Assembly (NCBI RefSeq): GCF_034190915.1
Contig: NW_026947486.1
Span: 25,145,344-25,209,343 of the forward strand
Direction: 5' to 3'
DNA length: 64,000 bases
Origin: Cavia porcellus
Taxonomy: Eukaryota; Chordata; Mammalia; Rodentia; Caviidae
The first letter of the stretch is position 1, and each line of letters opens with the position of its first letter. A program made the position numbers and the translations under genes. Positions 1 through 11,111 of the stretch are shown here, one piece after another. Below the pieces are notes generated by a model. The model saw only the letters and a program-made list of their open reading frames with translations. It was not told the DNA's origin and made no database searches.

Positions 1-460
1 CCTCATTATTGGTCTTTGCCTTTGTCCCCAGATTCAGCCACTTCCTTTTACTTGAGTTGGGAGGTTGAAGTTTATTTGTCCCAGTATCCAGTTTTCCAGG
101 AAAGGACCACAGTTATTTTTAATGACTCCAAGGTAATCCAGATATTGATACCTGAAGAAATCTACTTAATGTCCACAACTATGTCACTTTGACTATAGTT
201 ATAAAATCAGGGTCAATTATAGCATCAAACACAAACTCAATATTTACAAAACCTAAGAACTAATAAAGTACCACCTTTAGCTTTAGAAAAGAGATCTCTG
301 ACAATAGTATAAACACTAAAACAAATCAAATGTTGACCTATGATTGACCTATAGTATATATCTATAAACTGAAAAAAATTTCCTCTGCTAATAGTAGAAC
401 AGTCTTCAACAGAAATAACATAAAGGTATCTAGCTATCTGGAGATTCATAAAGCATAGTA
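1..460. other. Unassigned flank left of the endogenous retrovirus
   Basis: No gene, RNA gene or repeat family is recognised here. Only short chance frames are present, none with a recognisable domain. The last bases form the insertion target of the neighbouring retroviral element. Confidence 0.5.
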
Positions 461-465
461 GTTAT

Positions 466-816
466 TGAAAGAGTTTTCTGGTGCAATAGAGAAGAAAACA
501 TACAAAACAAACAGGTTTATTGAGATCAGGATGTGGAAAGGAGCACACAACCCATAGCAGCTGGGCTGTCTCCTTCGAGCTGAATATGAGGGGTATTGGG
601 ACATATGTAACCTTTGAGCAGGGGGTGGTGCTTAGGGCAGGAGTTGCTGGCATACTAGAGCTGATTGGAATTTTATTTATACACAAACAGGAGGGGGATT
701 TGCAATTAAGCCTGAGGAAGAAGCAGGAAGTGGTAAGCATTCCTGCTTTGGCCTTCCACCATGTTAGACCACTGCCATAACCGTACATTAATTTATTCTA
801 GGGCAAAACTCTTTTA
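466..816 (-). repeat. 3' LTR of the endogenous retrovirus
   Basis: On the minus strand this LTR begins at 816 and ends at 466 with ...AAAACTCTTTCA. Its first dinucleotide is mutated from TG to TA. A TATAAATA-like box lies near 672-682 and an AATAAA polyadenylation signal at 516-521, giving a plausible U3-R-U5 layout. It aligns along its whole length with the copy at 6435-6784, with many substitutions and small indels, so the insertion is old. Confidence 0.9.
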
Positions 817-829
817 TCCCCATCTTTTT
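817..829 (-). other. Retroviral polypurine tract
   Basis: Read on the minus strand, the 13 bases directly before the 3' LTR are AAAAAGATGGGGA. An A-run followed by a G-run touching the LTR start is the usual plus-strand primer site of a retrovirus. Its position is dictated by the LTR boundary, which supports the call. Confidence 0.75.
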
Positions 830-993
830 ATTGTTAGGAAAAGAGCAAAGTCTCTCTCTTACTACTACCTGCTGAAAGGAGGCACCATATTGGAGTTCAG
901 GAAGGTCAACAGGATGATGTTAATGCCCATGCAAAAGCTGGTACGAGGTGTTTCAGACAGGACAAGGAATTAATTATTGGTGAATGCTCACAT

Positions 994-1224
994 TCACTTA
1001 GCTAGAGTGATGTGGAACCAGGATGGCAGTCCAGCAACCTTGACCACTGTTGAAGTTCTGAGGAAGACTGGGTAGGGGTCAATCCATTTTAGTTGTGGTC
1101 CTTGGGATGATTTCCTGTAACAGGACTTTAGTATGTCAGTAGTCTCCCTGGTTGTGAGAAAGGCTTTTATCCATCCTGAAAAAGTACAAAGGTGAGAAGA
1201 TATTTGAGTTTTGTGGCGGGGCAT
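994..1224 (-). pseudogene. Retroviral pol remnant: integrase
   Basis: The 76-codon minus-strand frame contains a piece of the integrase catalytic core near residues 15-25 (FSGWIKAF). Soon after comes a C-terminal-domain-like stretch (residues 44-73) with GPQLKWIDPYPV and VKVAGLPSW. In gammaretrovirus-like integrases these are separated by over a hundred residues, so an internal deletion has joined them. The frame ends about 180 bp from the 3' LTR, leaving no room for env. Assignment rests on motif recognition only. Confidence 0.7.
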
Positions 1225-1629
1225 GTGTGTAAAATCGCACCAGGGGTGTGTCTATGTAATTGATGAATAGAAAAGGAAGGAGGGTGGTATGTGTCCCTGA
1301 GGAGAGTTCTACTATAGAGATGACAGTTGTAAATTGTTGCCACCTCAGAATGTCTGGGTCAGTCTACATAAACACAAAGGAATCCTGACAAAGAGGGTGT
1401 AGGGGGGATGGTAAAAAAAAGCATTTTTAAGATTTATGACTGTAAAGTGACTGGTGGAGGGAGGGATATGAGAGAGCATAAGGGTTTGGCACCACTGGGT
1501 GGATTGGGGTAACAGCATTATTGATTACTCTAAGGTCCTGCACTAGATGGTAAGACCTATCAAGCTTGAGTACCAGGAGAATGGGAGTATTATAAGGTAA
1601 AAGGGTAAGTTTAAGAAAACTGGTGTCTA

Positions 1630-2577
1630 CGAGGTTGCTGAAACAGTCATGCTTTGACTTCTATTGTTATATTGTTATGTCCTGTTTTAACTCAATCTCT
1701 CCCTTATTCTTTAAAAAAATTATTAATTATTTCTTATGTTTGTTTTAATTAAGGGGAAAAATTTAAAAAATTAGGATATATAATAGTAACTCTTTTTGAT
1801 TTCCTATTAACTTGTTTTGAAGTCCTGTAATACTCCCACGATCTTGTTTTGAATGATTAGACTCTGTTCCATTCTGTGCGATAGTATCAAGTTTGAGGGT
1901 ATAGGCAACTACTTTGAAGGCAATAAGATTCACTAAGATGCCCATTCTGGTTTGACTATTGTCTCCTTTGGAAGTCCTGTAATGTTTACAATGCCTAAGT
2001 TTTATTGGTCTTGTTCTCTACTGTTTTGTCCAACTTTATAATATCTAATGAGATAGACAATTCTTTTTAAGGAAACAAGAGACAATGTTGATAACCATTG
2101 TTGATAACCTTGTACTCTGTTCTACATCATGTGCTATGTCTATCCTTGGTTTTGACTGACAGCTTTGTTTTGCCATATTTGACTTTATTCTCTCCCCCCC
2201 CCAAAAAGTAATAAGAACTAAGGAATAATAAAATCCAAAATGTGTAAATTTTGTTGTAAAAAAGAGAGGGGGAAAAAAAAGAGCTCTAACGGATATAACA
2301 GCAAGTGTGTTTAGGGGTGTTAAATAGCTGACTATATTAATGTTTTTGGATCATTGAACACAGCTGTTTGCAATCTCTCTGTTTGAATGTCCACTTTATA
2401 TTCTTTGATACTGTGATTTGAGCAACTATTTCCAAGATGATAATATGTAATCTATTAACAGGTGATTTCTTACTGCTATGTTTTTTTTCTTTGTAGTTCT
2501 GTATTATGTGTACCCTTACACCGCTTTGTTTTGTTTTGTGTTTTTCTCTTTTTCCTCTTAAAATAAAATTTAAAAAA
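1630..2577 (+). mobile_element. 5'-truncated L1 (3' UTR only) inserted in the retrovirus
   Basis: This stretch matches the 3' UTR of the L1 copies ending at 25868 and 49229 and finishes with AATAAA and an A-rich tail. It is flanked by a 17-bp direct repeat at 1613-1629 and 2578-2594 (AAGAAAACTGGTGTCTA). That is a target-site duplication of the length expected for L1 target-primed reverse transcription. The flanking retroviral sequence is continuous once this insert is removed. No ORF2 sequence is included. Confidence 0.93.
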
Positions 2578-2736
2578 AAGAAAACTGGTGTCTAAAAGGC
2601 ACTTGATTATAGGTTTAAATCCCTGTAAATATTTGGGAGCTATAGGATATTGGGGAATGCAAGAAAAAAATTGAAGGATCCCTAAGATGAATTAAAATAG
2701 GCATGGCATGGGTAGCATGGTTGGGATTGGAGGTGT

Positions 2737-2991
2737 CTAAACTATGGGATTGACCAGAGAAGAATGGAGGGGAGGGGATTGCTTTCTCATGCACTGTGAG
2801 TGTGGTTGGAGGATGAGAGCAGTGTGAAGGGAGAAGGTAAAGGAGAAGTTAATCTTTTGAAGAAGATCCCTACCTAAAAGGGGTGTGGGACATGTTGGAA
2901 TTGCTAGGAAGCTATGGGCAAAGAAGTGAGACTGGAACCTGCATGGAATAGGCCCTGTCTGCAAAAGCTGCATAGGTTGGCCATCAAACAC
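2737..2991 (-). pseudogene. Retroviral protease / reverse transcriptase junction remnant
   Basis: The 84-residue minus-strand frame carries HSFLAIPTCPTPLLGRDLL at about residues 26-44. This is a hallmark of the end of the protease and entry to reverse transcriptase in gammaretrovirus-like pol. The frame is then lost. Its position, upstream of the integrase remnant on the minus strand, fits pol order. The rest of the reverse transcriptase and RNase H regions is not recognisable in the remaining DNA. Confidence 0.75.
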
Positions 2992-2999
2992 ATACTATA

Positions 3000-5150
3000 G
3001 AGACTGAGGACTTAATAAAATGTCCTGAAAACTCAGGCAGAACACTATACATGTGTCCACAAATACAGAAAATGTCTTACCTGAGACCTCCAGTGGGACT
3101 TGGAGCTCTGAGAAGGACACCTAAAATGGGGGCTGTGGGCCCCAAGCACTGTCAACCTTCAGCAGCAAGTCCAAGTAGATCAGTCAGTGATCTATCTGGT
3201 GGTCATGAGATCTCCTGTGAGGGGAAGGAGTTAAAGGATGGCTTACCTGCTCGCTGGCAGCTAGGACAGTGCCTCTTCCAATGGCTCCTGAGATTGCAAT
3301 AGGAGCAAGGCCCCAGAGGAACACCAGGGTTGGGACATTCTTTTGCCCAGTATCTTTCCTTATGCACTTGAAATATGGTCCGGGAGGGGCTTGGGCAACT
3401 CCAACTTGTCTTGGCTTACCTGTCTCAGAGCTCCAAGTGTCACCTCTAAAAGATCAGATTGTTATTTTTTCTTTTGATTTTTATCTCTGTTGTTGAAAAC
3501 ACAAAAAGCCATATTAAGAAGGTCTCCCTTTGGGCTTTGAAGGCCAAGTACAGCCTTTTGTCTTGGGATCTGGCCAACAGTGCAAAGTATCTGTCTCCTC
3601 CACAGTCACAAGACATCTGATTTTTTTGTGCTGGCTATTTTGAAGCCCAAGCCCTGTCTGACTGTCTATAATATTTTTAATTGACGTAGCTGCCTGTAGC
3701 ATTTTTACTCTGATGAAGTAACCCAAACTGCCATGAGGCATAATGGGTGGAGACTGATCTGACTTATTCAGGATGAAGGGGCTTGAAGTTGTCCAATGGC
3801 AGTCAGGGATACTCTGCAGAGGTTTTAACTAGTGGCCTTTAGTTGATAGCAGGTATTTTCACCTTGGGTAGGTGTACAGCTTTAAGTCTAAAGGAAACAA
3901 AGTCACTGAATCAATTAAGTATGCAGGAGTCAAATAATACAATCAACAGGGTATTTATGAGTATAATTTTAGTAATGGGTTCCCATAAGGAGAATAAGGA
4001 TAAGGTCCAGGGAATTTTAGAAACTGACATGTCATTCATTTGTCATACACACATTTAGGTTTTACAATTTTAAAAGTACCTCTTGTGCTGTTAGAATGTC
4101 TACTGTCATCTGATTTCGGAGGATGGCCTGTTTTATTAATTTTATCTTTTTATTGAGGAGAGAGATCAGCTGTGGTGTCATTTAAGGTCAGTTGAGTATA
4201 GTTAATTATGGCCCCAATATGCGTCATATTTCTGGAAAAGATCTGGTGGATCCCAGCAAAAGGAATTCAAAAGGAATTTATAATTATCTCCTAATTTTAG
4301 TTGTTGAACATCCAGAAGATTGATAACAGTACAGTGCAGTAGAGGCAGTAAGCTTAACATAGAACATTAAATGGAACCTCTATTTTCTATTAACCATGAG
4401 TGTTTTAACATTTGAGCACTGAAGAAATTTGTGACATTGTTTGGACTGCTCACTATTTAAGCATCTCTAAGTATAACATATACATTACACAAATTTTTGT
4501 TTAAAATTATTACTTAACTGATAACCTCGTGTTGGTCTGACCTGAATCTACTGGCTGAAGCACGATAAAAAGGCAGACATGTGGATCGGAAAGAAAACTT
4601 GTCATCATAAATTCTACATTTAAAGGCATGAATATACCATCAGATCAGCAACAATAAATTGTCTTAGTCATATGAACTTTAGTTGAAGTTCTCCCATAAG
4701 GCTATGGAGATTATTGGGGGCTCTGATTAATGAACAAGAGCTGGTTAAAGTTACCAGGTGGCCACTTTATTATACATCAATTGAAGTCCTGTGCACTGTC
4801 TCCTCATCCAAATGGATTTTGTATAACCAATTTTAGCATCATTTGACTAGTTGGTAACCTAGGTGGAAGCATGTTTTTAAAATCTATAACCCAAATAAAC
4901 CTTGATTAAATGATCTGAAAATGTAAAAGAGGAGGAAAAAAAGATTGTTGAACTCAGATAAAAAGGAACAGCTGTTTACAGAGGAGGCAAATGGACAAAT
5001 ATCGACAGATAATCTGTACAGTATAAACAGACTGGATAAACAGACAACAGATATCTATATATCTGAAAACATGTTACAAAATCAGTGTGCACTCAAATAT
5101 ATTTGGCCAATTTGAACTATAATAAATAGATTAGTGTGAACCTTTCTGTA
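3000..5150 (-). pseudogene. Degenerate internal retroviral sequence (gag 3' half / protease region)
   Basis: This stretch lies between the gag-like frame and the protease/RT motif, where capsid, nucleocapsid and protease should be. Only short broken minus-strand frames survive (for example 3514-3741), and I cannot place specific motifs in them. It is assigned by position inside the LTR pair, not by homology. Confidence 0.4.
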
Positions 5151-5338
5151 GATCAATTAATAGAGATCTCTTGAAATAAGAATAGCAGAAATGGAACCTG
5201 ATTTATGGCTAATCTGAGATAGGTCAGAGAGGGAAAAAGAAACATGAATATGAACTAATCCCTTGGGACCACCCTGTAGATGGCTGCTGTTGGCCCCATG
5301 ATGAGGAACTGCAAGAGGGTGATCATTGACCCTGTGAC

Positions 5339-5833
5339 CTAGTGCAAGATGGTGGCACACTGTCGCATGAAGGAGGGCCAAAAGATAGTGGCTGTCCTCC
5401 ACATGAGATGCAGCAAGATGGCTTCTGAGAACCATGTGGCTTGCTGGAATACTGGAATGCACAAGACTGAGTATATTGGGCTGGCAGGGGAAAATGGCAA
5501 TGCAGGGGTAGGGAACAAAGCAATGTCTGATGGAATAGATGGCTCAGGTGGAGGGGATTGAGCAATTGGGAGACTGGGGAGAGAAACTAATGGAAGGATT
5601 AGATGCCACTGGGGTGAGGAAGGGGAAGAGGATGGCACACAGGGCACAAAAACCTCTGGTTGAGAAAGCTGCAAGATTTGGTCTGGGAGATACAGGGGAG
5701 GAGCCATAAAGACAGATGAGACATCATCTAAGGGGCCTGCTGGAGAGGGAGGGAGAGTTCCTGGTGGAGCAGAGTGTGTCAGAAGTATTTGGGCCATTAT
5801 ATAAGACAGAGTGAAAGGAAGACACATCCTCAC
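5339..5833 (-). pseudogene. Gag-like remnant
   Basis: This minus-strand frame of 164 codons is proline- and serine-rich over most of its length, resembling the linker between matrix and capsid of gammaretroviral Gag. It begins about 580 bp downstream of the primer site, where gag would be expected. No catalytic or zinc-knuckle motif is visible, so the call rests on position and composition. Overlapping frames at 5157-5565 suggest frameshifts. Confidence 0.5.
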
Positions 5834-6415
5834 AGTGGAAAAGGCCTAAAAATGAAGGGTTTCTGTCAACTTTCTGCCATTGTGACAAAAGCATAAATCA
5901 AAGATCAGCTTTTTTGGTTTTTATAGCCTTCTTGAGGCCAAGAGCACCAAGGTTATGAACCAGGCACCTCCTTGGGATGTAAAAGCTTAAATTTCTCCCC
6001 AAGGAACATGGAAGCTGTCCTGGGTCACACCTATCAAAAGAGGTCATCATCTGTTTTGAAAGGGTGACATGGAAAGTCTCAACACACGGTCTCCTTGGCC
6101 ATCACTAAAAAGTGTGGGGTGGGTTCCCAGGGAACAAAAATAACAGTTTTGCCTCAGGCTTTATGGCCTAAGGAACGTGAAAACTGCTATCTCTGTCCAG
6201 GGATGGTAAGAATATGTTTTCTGATGGAAGGTTGAGAATTTTAGTAATGGAACCAGAAAACCCTGTGCGGCAGCTCACCTAAGATGAGTGAGAAGGACAC
6301 TGTTGCATGTGGATTCCTGGTGGCAAGTAAACAGACCCGGAGAACAAAATAGGAGGTTCATAGGAAGGGTAGCTCAAACTGGGAGTGGTTTCCAGGAGCT
6401 AATGTATTCTGCCTT

Positions 6416-6431
6416 CTGAGTCACGGCACCA
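6416..6431 (-). other. Primer binding site, tRNA-His type
   Basis: On the minus strand, three bases after the 5' LTR end, the sequence reads TGGTGCCGTGACTCAG. This is complementary to the 3' end of tRNA-His including CCA, with one mismatch in 16 to the usual His-type site (…CTCGG). Elements of the HERV-H type use this primer. The site supports both the LTR boundary and the strand. Confidence 0.85.
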
Positions 6432-6434
6432 TTA

Positions 6435-6784
6435 TGAAAGAGTTTTCTGGTGCAATAGAAAAGTAAAAGTGCAAAACAAACAGGCTTATTGAGATGAGGA
6501 CATGGAAAGGAGCATAAAACCCATGGTGGCTGTGCTGTCTCTTTTGACCGGAATATGGGGGATATGGGACATACATAAGCTTTGAGCAGGGGTGGTGCTT
6601 ACAGCGGGTGTTGCTGACATGCTAGGAGCCGATTGGGATTTTCTTTGTGTACAAACAGGAAGGGGAGTTGCAATTAAGGCTGAGGAAAAAGCAGGAAGTG
6701 GTAAGCATTCCCGTTTTGGCCTTCCTCCAGGTTAGAGCACCACCATAACCATACAGTAGTTTATTATAGGGCAAAACTCTTTCA
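6435..6784 (-). repeat. 5' LTR of the endogenous retrovirus
   Basis: The LTR begins and ends with a perfect 12-bp inverted repeat (TGAAAGAGTTTT / AAAACTCTTTCA), including the canonical TG...CA. The right flank is GTTAT, matching the left flank of the other LTR. The TATA-like box and the AATAAA signal present in the partner LTR are both mutated here. Confidence 0.92.
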
Positions 6785-6789
6785 GTTAT

Positions 6790-8381
6790 ACTAAAATAAA
6801 GGTAGCGTGAGTGAGGAATCATCAAGTACAAAAAACAAAAATTGAAAACTTGATCAGTAAGACATGAGAAAAAAATAGGGAAAAGTGACATGGAGGTCCT
6901 ATTGAGGTATAAAAAGAAATTAATAGGGATAGAGAACAGTCACAGAAAAGAATGAAAAAGAAAAAGAAGAATGATATACACAGCAAAAATAGGAAAGATA
7001 AGAAAAAGAAAAACATTGTAATTGACAAAGAGAAAAGGAGACTTAAAAAAAAATAAAACTAAACTAAACTAAAAGTGCCATGGGAAAAAGGAAAAAAAAA
7101 AACCCCAAAGCTATCACATATCCTGTGAAGGAAAGAAAAAAAAACATACAAAATAGAAAAATTAAAAAAAAGAGTGAGTCAAAGAAAAAAAATTTCTGTG
7201 TTATTAAATTAGTGGTTTCTTTCTAAGATTTGCCGTTCAAAGATCCAGTCAGACATGATTTTCTATGCTTACCTTGAGGGCTTATGAGTTTTTCATGTGC
7301 CCTCCCTGCACCAGAGATGCTGCTGTCCTTTTTTCCCAGATTGTTGATATTGTCCAAACCAAGGCCTGTCCCTGTTTCTGTTGGTAGATGGGCAATGAGA
7401 TTGGCCCTCGGGTCTCTCTCACACATGTAGGCTGCAAGTCAGAGCTTCAAGTGGGATGTTGGATTTTACGTCCTCAATTACGGTTTCTTCCTTTTCTCCT
7501 CAGTGTTGTCTTTTTCCAGGATTAGGTCCTTTGGTTAGTTCTTACCTGCACTGCTCTGGGGAACCAAAATATATGGAAAGCTTGGAGTTGGTGAGTAGTT
7601 CTATCCTTGCATCAGGGTATTCTGTCCTTCAAGTGGGGATCTGCTTGCTTGTACTGGGGAGGGAAGCCACTCTTCTTATGTGGCTCTCCTCTTTTTGAGA
7701 TGAAAAGTATAAAACTTCAGATTTTTTACTTCTTTCTAAGGGCCCTGACCACATCCATGATTGGACTGGTTAGCTGATAGGGGCTCTGTGGGCCTGTGGT
7801 GAGTGTAAATAAGATACAAAGCCAGTCAGGATTTGGCTAGTGGTAGCAATCAGGGTATGGAATGCTGCCTACAGCTGTTGATGTCTTCTTGTTGCACTGC
7901 TCCTCGTGTTTTCTTTATCGAGGTATGGCTTCTGAGTTAAATATCATTTATGTCTTCTCTTTTTCTTGATCTTTGTGTGAGAAGCTTATACTGTTAATTT
8001 TTTTAAAATTATCAATTTTTGGCTTTATTGATCCTCTCAATTGTATATTCATTTATGATCATTATTTCCCCCTGTTTCTTTACATTTCCTGCTGTGGCCT
8101 TTGCTATTCTTTTTTCTAAGTTTTAACCTTATAAGTATCTGAATGTAAGCATTTATAGTGTTAATCTTTCAGAATTGTAGTCCATGTTTTCATACATAAT
8201 ATTTTCCAAATATCATAGTTGGCTTAAATTTATAACTTCTGAATACCTCACACTGAGGATTAAACTTTAACTCAAGCTTTGGTGGGGACATTCAAATTAT
8301 AGCAGGTAATATTATTTTTGTTGCTATAAAACCTATCTTGTATGATATTAATGTAGCTTTGTTAAATACTTCTTGATTAAA
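6790..8381. other. Unassigned region; A-rich tract and a probable old L1 scrap
   Basis: 6790-7200 is strongly A/G-rich with several A-runs. 7200-7990 has no repeat family or gene I recognise. About 8000-8150 resembles a minus-strand fragment of an ancient L1 ORF2 but is too decayed to place exactly. No frame over 80 codons carries a recognisable domain. Confidence 0.4.
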
Positions 8382-8382
8382 A

Positions 8383-8888
8383 TTAGTCCTTCCTTATCCA
8401 CAAGAGCTGTGTTTCAAGATCCCTTATAAATACTTGCAACCATGAATAGTATGAAACCACACACACGGAGCATGCAGGCAGGCATATTTACACAGAGAGT
8501 ATTCCTATACATATGTACTCATGATAGCTTAATTTATAAATTAGGTACAATAAGAAATTAATAATAGCTAATAACAAAATAAGAAAACTATAACAATACA
8601 TTGTAATAAAAGCCAATCCAATATCTGATATGTTTACTAAGTGACTAACCTTGTGGATAGCATATAAGATATGAATACACATAGTGGACAAACAGATGAT
8701 TTATATCCCTGCTGTGACTGAGCTGGACTGTGGAAATTTTCTTCACACTGTTCAGAATGGTGTGTTCTTTTAAACTTATGAGTTACTTATTTCTGGAACA
8801 CATCACTGAAAATGTTTTGATCTTGATTGACTGCAAGTAGCAGAAACCACAGTAAGTGAAACTGTGGATAAAGATGGTTTACTGTATA
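8383..8888 (+). mobile_element. Tigger-like non-autonomous DNA transposon remnant
   Basis: The ends form imperfect inverted repeats: CCTTCCTTATCCAC near 8389-8402 and GTGGATAAAGATGG near 8863-8876, before a final ACTGTA. A TA dinucleotide follows the right end, fitting a TA target site. The interior resembles mammalian Tigger (Tc1/mariner, pogo-type) short elements, including a long A/T-rich middle. The same family recurs in opposite orientation at about 60695-60960. No transposase is encoded. The exact subfamily is not assigned. Confidence 0.65.
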
Positions 8889-8944
8889 GCTTCTTTCATC
8901 CTTGCATTTTCTTTCATTTCTCTCTGTCTGTCCTTCTTATTTGT

Positions 8945-8990
8945 TTGTATGTATGTATGTATGTATGTATGTATGTATGTATGTATGTAT
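8945..8990. repeat. (TATG)n microsatellite in a SINE tail
   Basis: About eleven near-perfect TATG units form this tract. It lies at the tail side of the minus-strand SINE that follows, so it probably grew from the SINE's A-rich tail (TACA-type on the minus strand). Confidence 0.95.
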
Positions 8991-9166
8991 TTACTTTGCA
9001 GTATTTGGGATCAAACACAAGTGCACTCTATCACAGAGCTGTCCCTCTTTATTTTTTATTTTGCAACAAAGTCTTGCTAAGTTACCCATATGGGACTCAG
9101 ACTTAACAATTTTTGCCTCAGCTTTTCTGAGTATCGTGGTTAAAGGAGTGAGCCACCATTAGCTTG
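8991..9166 (-). mobile_element. Dimeric SINE: B1-like monomer joined to an ID-like monomer
   Basis: On the minus strand the element reads first as a 7SL/B1-type unit (9166 to about 9052) with the family's usual antisense landmarks such as GCCTCAGC and AGTGAGCCACC-like. A short A-rich linker follows, then an ID-type tRNA-derived unit (about 9047-8995) with degenerate A-box and B-box sequence. The order B1 then ID then tail matches the B1-dID dimer class known from several non-murid rodents. The ID half has lost part of its middle. It is transcriptionally dead by decay. Confidence 0.65.
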
Positions 9167-9174
9167 GATTTTCA

Positions 9175-9342
9175 AACTTTTCTAGACTTTGCTGGACTCT
9201 TAGGTTAATTTCATAGCTTGGCTATTATGACTAATGCTGTCAAGACATGTGGGGATATAGGTGTTTCTTCAACATAGTGGTTTTCTTACTTTGAATGTAT
9301 CAGTAGTGGGCTTGTTAGATCTTATGGTAGTTATATTTTTAA
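9175..9342 (-). mobile_element. Ancient L1 (L1M-type), piece 1 of 6
   Basis: This is minus-strand sequence from the 3' part of an ancient L1 ORF2 (AGTAGTGGGCTTGTTAGATC and following). It breaks at TTTTAA (9337-9342) and resumes with no loss at 27849, where the same hexamer recurs. It is the 3'-most piece of one old L1 scattered across 41 kb. Confidence 0.75.
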
Positions 9343-11111
9343 TTTATTTTATTTCAAAGCGTATCCTCTTTGAACAAAACGTAACAGAACAGAACAAAGC
9401 AGATCAGAAGAAAACAATGTATGTGACAGATTTCAAAGCAAGACAACAGGAAATCAACAATGACTACAATAATATACCTTGTTTTCTTCTAGATAGTTGT
9501 CTATATATTCACACACAATGAATTCATACAAAACAAAATATTATAAAACTGATCAAAACAGAATGATGAAGGCATTATAGGCCTTTAAAACCAGACAATA
9601 GGAAAATCAACTATAGCTACCATAATGTCTCTTGTTCATTTCAAAATATGTTCCATTCAAGTATCTTGAAACTAAAAAACTCAAAACAGACTAAAACCAC
9701 TCTGAATAAAGAATAAAAGCATTATTGCATTTCACAGCATGATGATAGGAATTCAGCAATGGATATCATAATGTCTCTTTTTCTTCAAAGTAGCTGTTCA
9801 TTTCATCATGCATAATGCAATCAATTCTCGCAAACTATTTAGGCATAGGCATATATAAGTTCTAGGCATATATAAGCCTCTACATGTACACCTATCCTTT
9901 CTGCATTAGAGGGAAAAAACAAAATAAAACAAATTACTAGAAAAAGAAGAAACAAAAAAGACAAATAAATGACAGTAGCAAAGAGCTAAAAACCATGATG
10001 ATATAGGCCTTCAAAACAAGGTAGTAGGAACACAACTAAGGTTGTAATTTACATAGTAATCTTAAAAAGCATTCCTCAGATCACCAGACACAAACATGCA
10101 AAATTGATCCAATCCTATGAATGTTAACTGTTTTGTTCTAAGAACTAATAGAATTTGTAGCACAGTCATCTTAGCTATCTTAAGTGTGCTTATACAAATT
10201 TAAATATTTTTCCCTTCCTTTTTTCCCTCCTTTTTCCTAAGATATTATTTTTTCCACTTTCAGCGTATTCTTACCCTTTCACTGTATTTATTGAGAATTT
10301 TGTATCTTTTTTACTTTTATCAATTTTTATATTAGGGAGACAATATGGTATTTACATATGTGAGTTTGATTTATTTCACTCGTGAGTATGGTCTCAAGTT
10401 GCATCCATTTACTTATAAATATATCAATGTGATCATTCTTTACCCCTGAGTAGTATTCTACTGTATAAAAGTACCACATCATTTTATCTATTCATCAGTT
10501 GATGGACACTTATATTGTTTCCAAGATCTAGCTACTAAAGACTGTGGTGCTATAAACATGGGTGCACATATATCACTGTGGTGTGATGTTTTCAGTTTTT
10601 CTGCAAAAATCCCCAGAAGTATACTAGCTGGGTCAAATGGGACTTTCAATCCCAGCTTTTTGAGGAGCCTTCACACTGATCTCCATAGCAGTTGCACCAG
10701 TCTACACTCCCACCAACAATGCAGTATTCCTTTTGCCGGCAGCCTTTGTAGTATTTGTTGTTAGTAGTTTTCTTGATCCTGGCCATTCTCTCTGGAGTGA
10801 AATGGAATCTCAGTGTGGCTTTAATTAGTATTTATCTAATAACCAGTGATGCTGAACATTTCTTCATGTACTTATTGGCCATTTGTATTTCTTCATCTGA
10901 GAACAGTGTATTCATCTCAGATGCCCATTTTTGGATTGGGTCTTTGAATTTTGGAGATCCTTTTTTAAAAAAAATTCTTTATATGTTCTAAATAGAAGTC
11001 CTATGACTCAGGGACAGTTGACTAAGATTTTTTCAAAATTTATGTGTTCCTTTGTACTCTGTTGGAGATTTTTCTGACATGCAAAATATTTTTGATAAGA
11101 TGAGATCCCAG
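9343..11111 (-). mobile_element. Middle-aged minus-strand L1, 3' part (3' UTR and ORF2 C-terminus)
   Basis: 9343-10380 is L1 3' UTR in antisense. 10381-11111 is the antisense ORF2 C-terminal region, including the cysteine-rich tail and the highly conserved stretch upstream of it. Frames are broken throughout. The element stops at 11111 in a 13-bp target duplication and continues at 16944, so a plus-strand L1 landed inside it. It continues again beyond a second insertion at 25885. Confidence 0.9.

Larger units (their letters stand above)
466..6784 (-). mobile_element. Endogenous retrovirus, class I-like, minus strand, with both LTRs
   Basis: Two direct repeats of about 350 bp (466-816 and 6435-6784) bound the element. 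They are flanked by an identical 5-bp target duplication, GTTAT, at 461-465 and 6785-6789. Read on the minus strand, a tRNA-His-like primer site lies just inside the 5' LTR and a polypurine tract just inside the 3' LTR. Remnants of gag (5339-5833), the protease/reverse transcriptase junction (2737-2991) and integrase (994-1224) lie in retroviral order. Without the later L1 insertion it is about 5.35 kb, short for a provirus; no env is seen and pol is reduced. The His-type primer site plus gammaretrovirus-like pol motifs suggest a class I (ERV1) element. It is old and non-functional. Confidence 0.9.

Noticed and set aside
461..520. LTR pair as a local tandem duplication
   Set aside because: The matching GTTAT flanks, primer site, polypurine tract and pol motifs in order fit a provirus far better.
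8856..9162. Overlapping frames with MYVC repeats
   Set aside because: They translate the (TATG)n microsatellite and the adjacent SINE.
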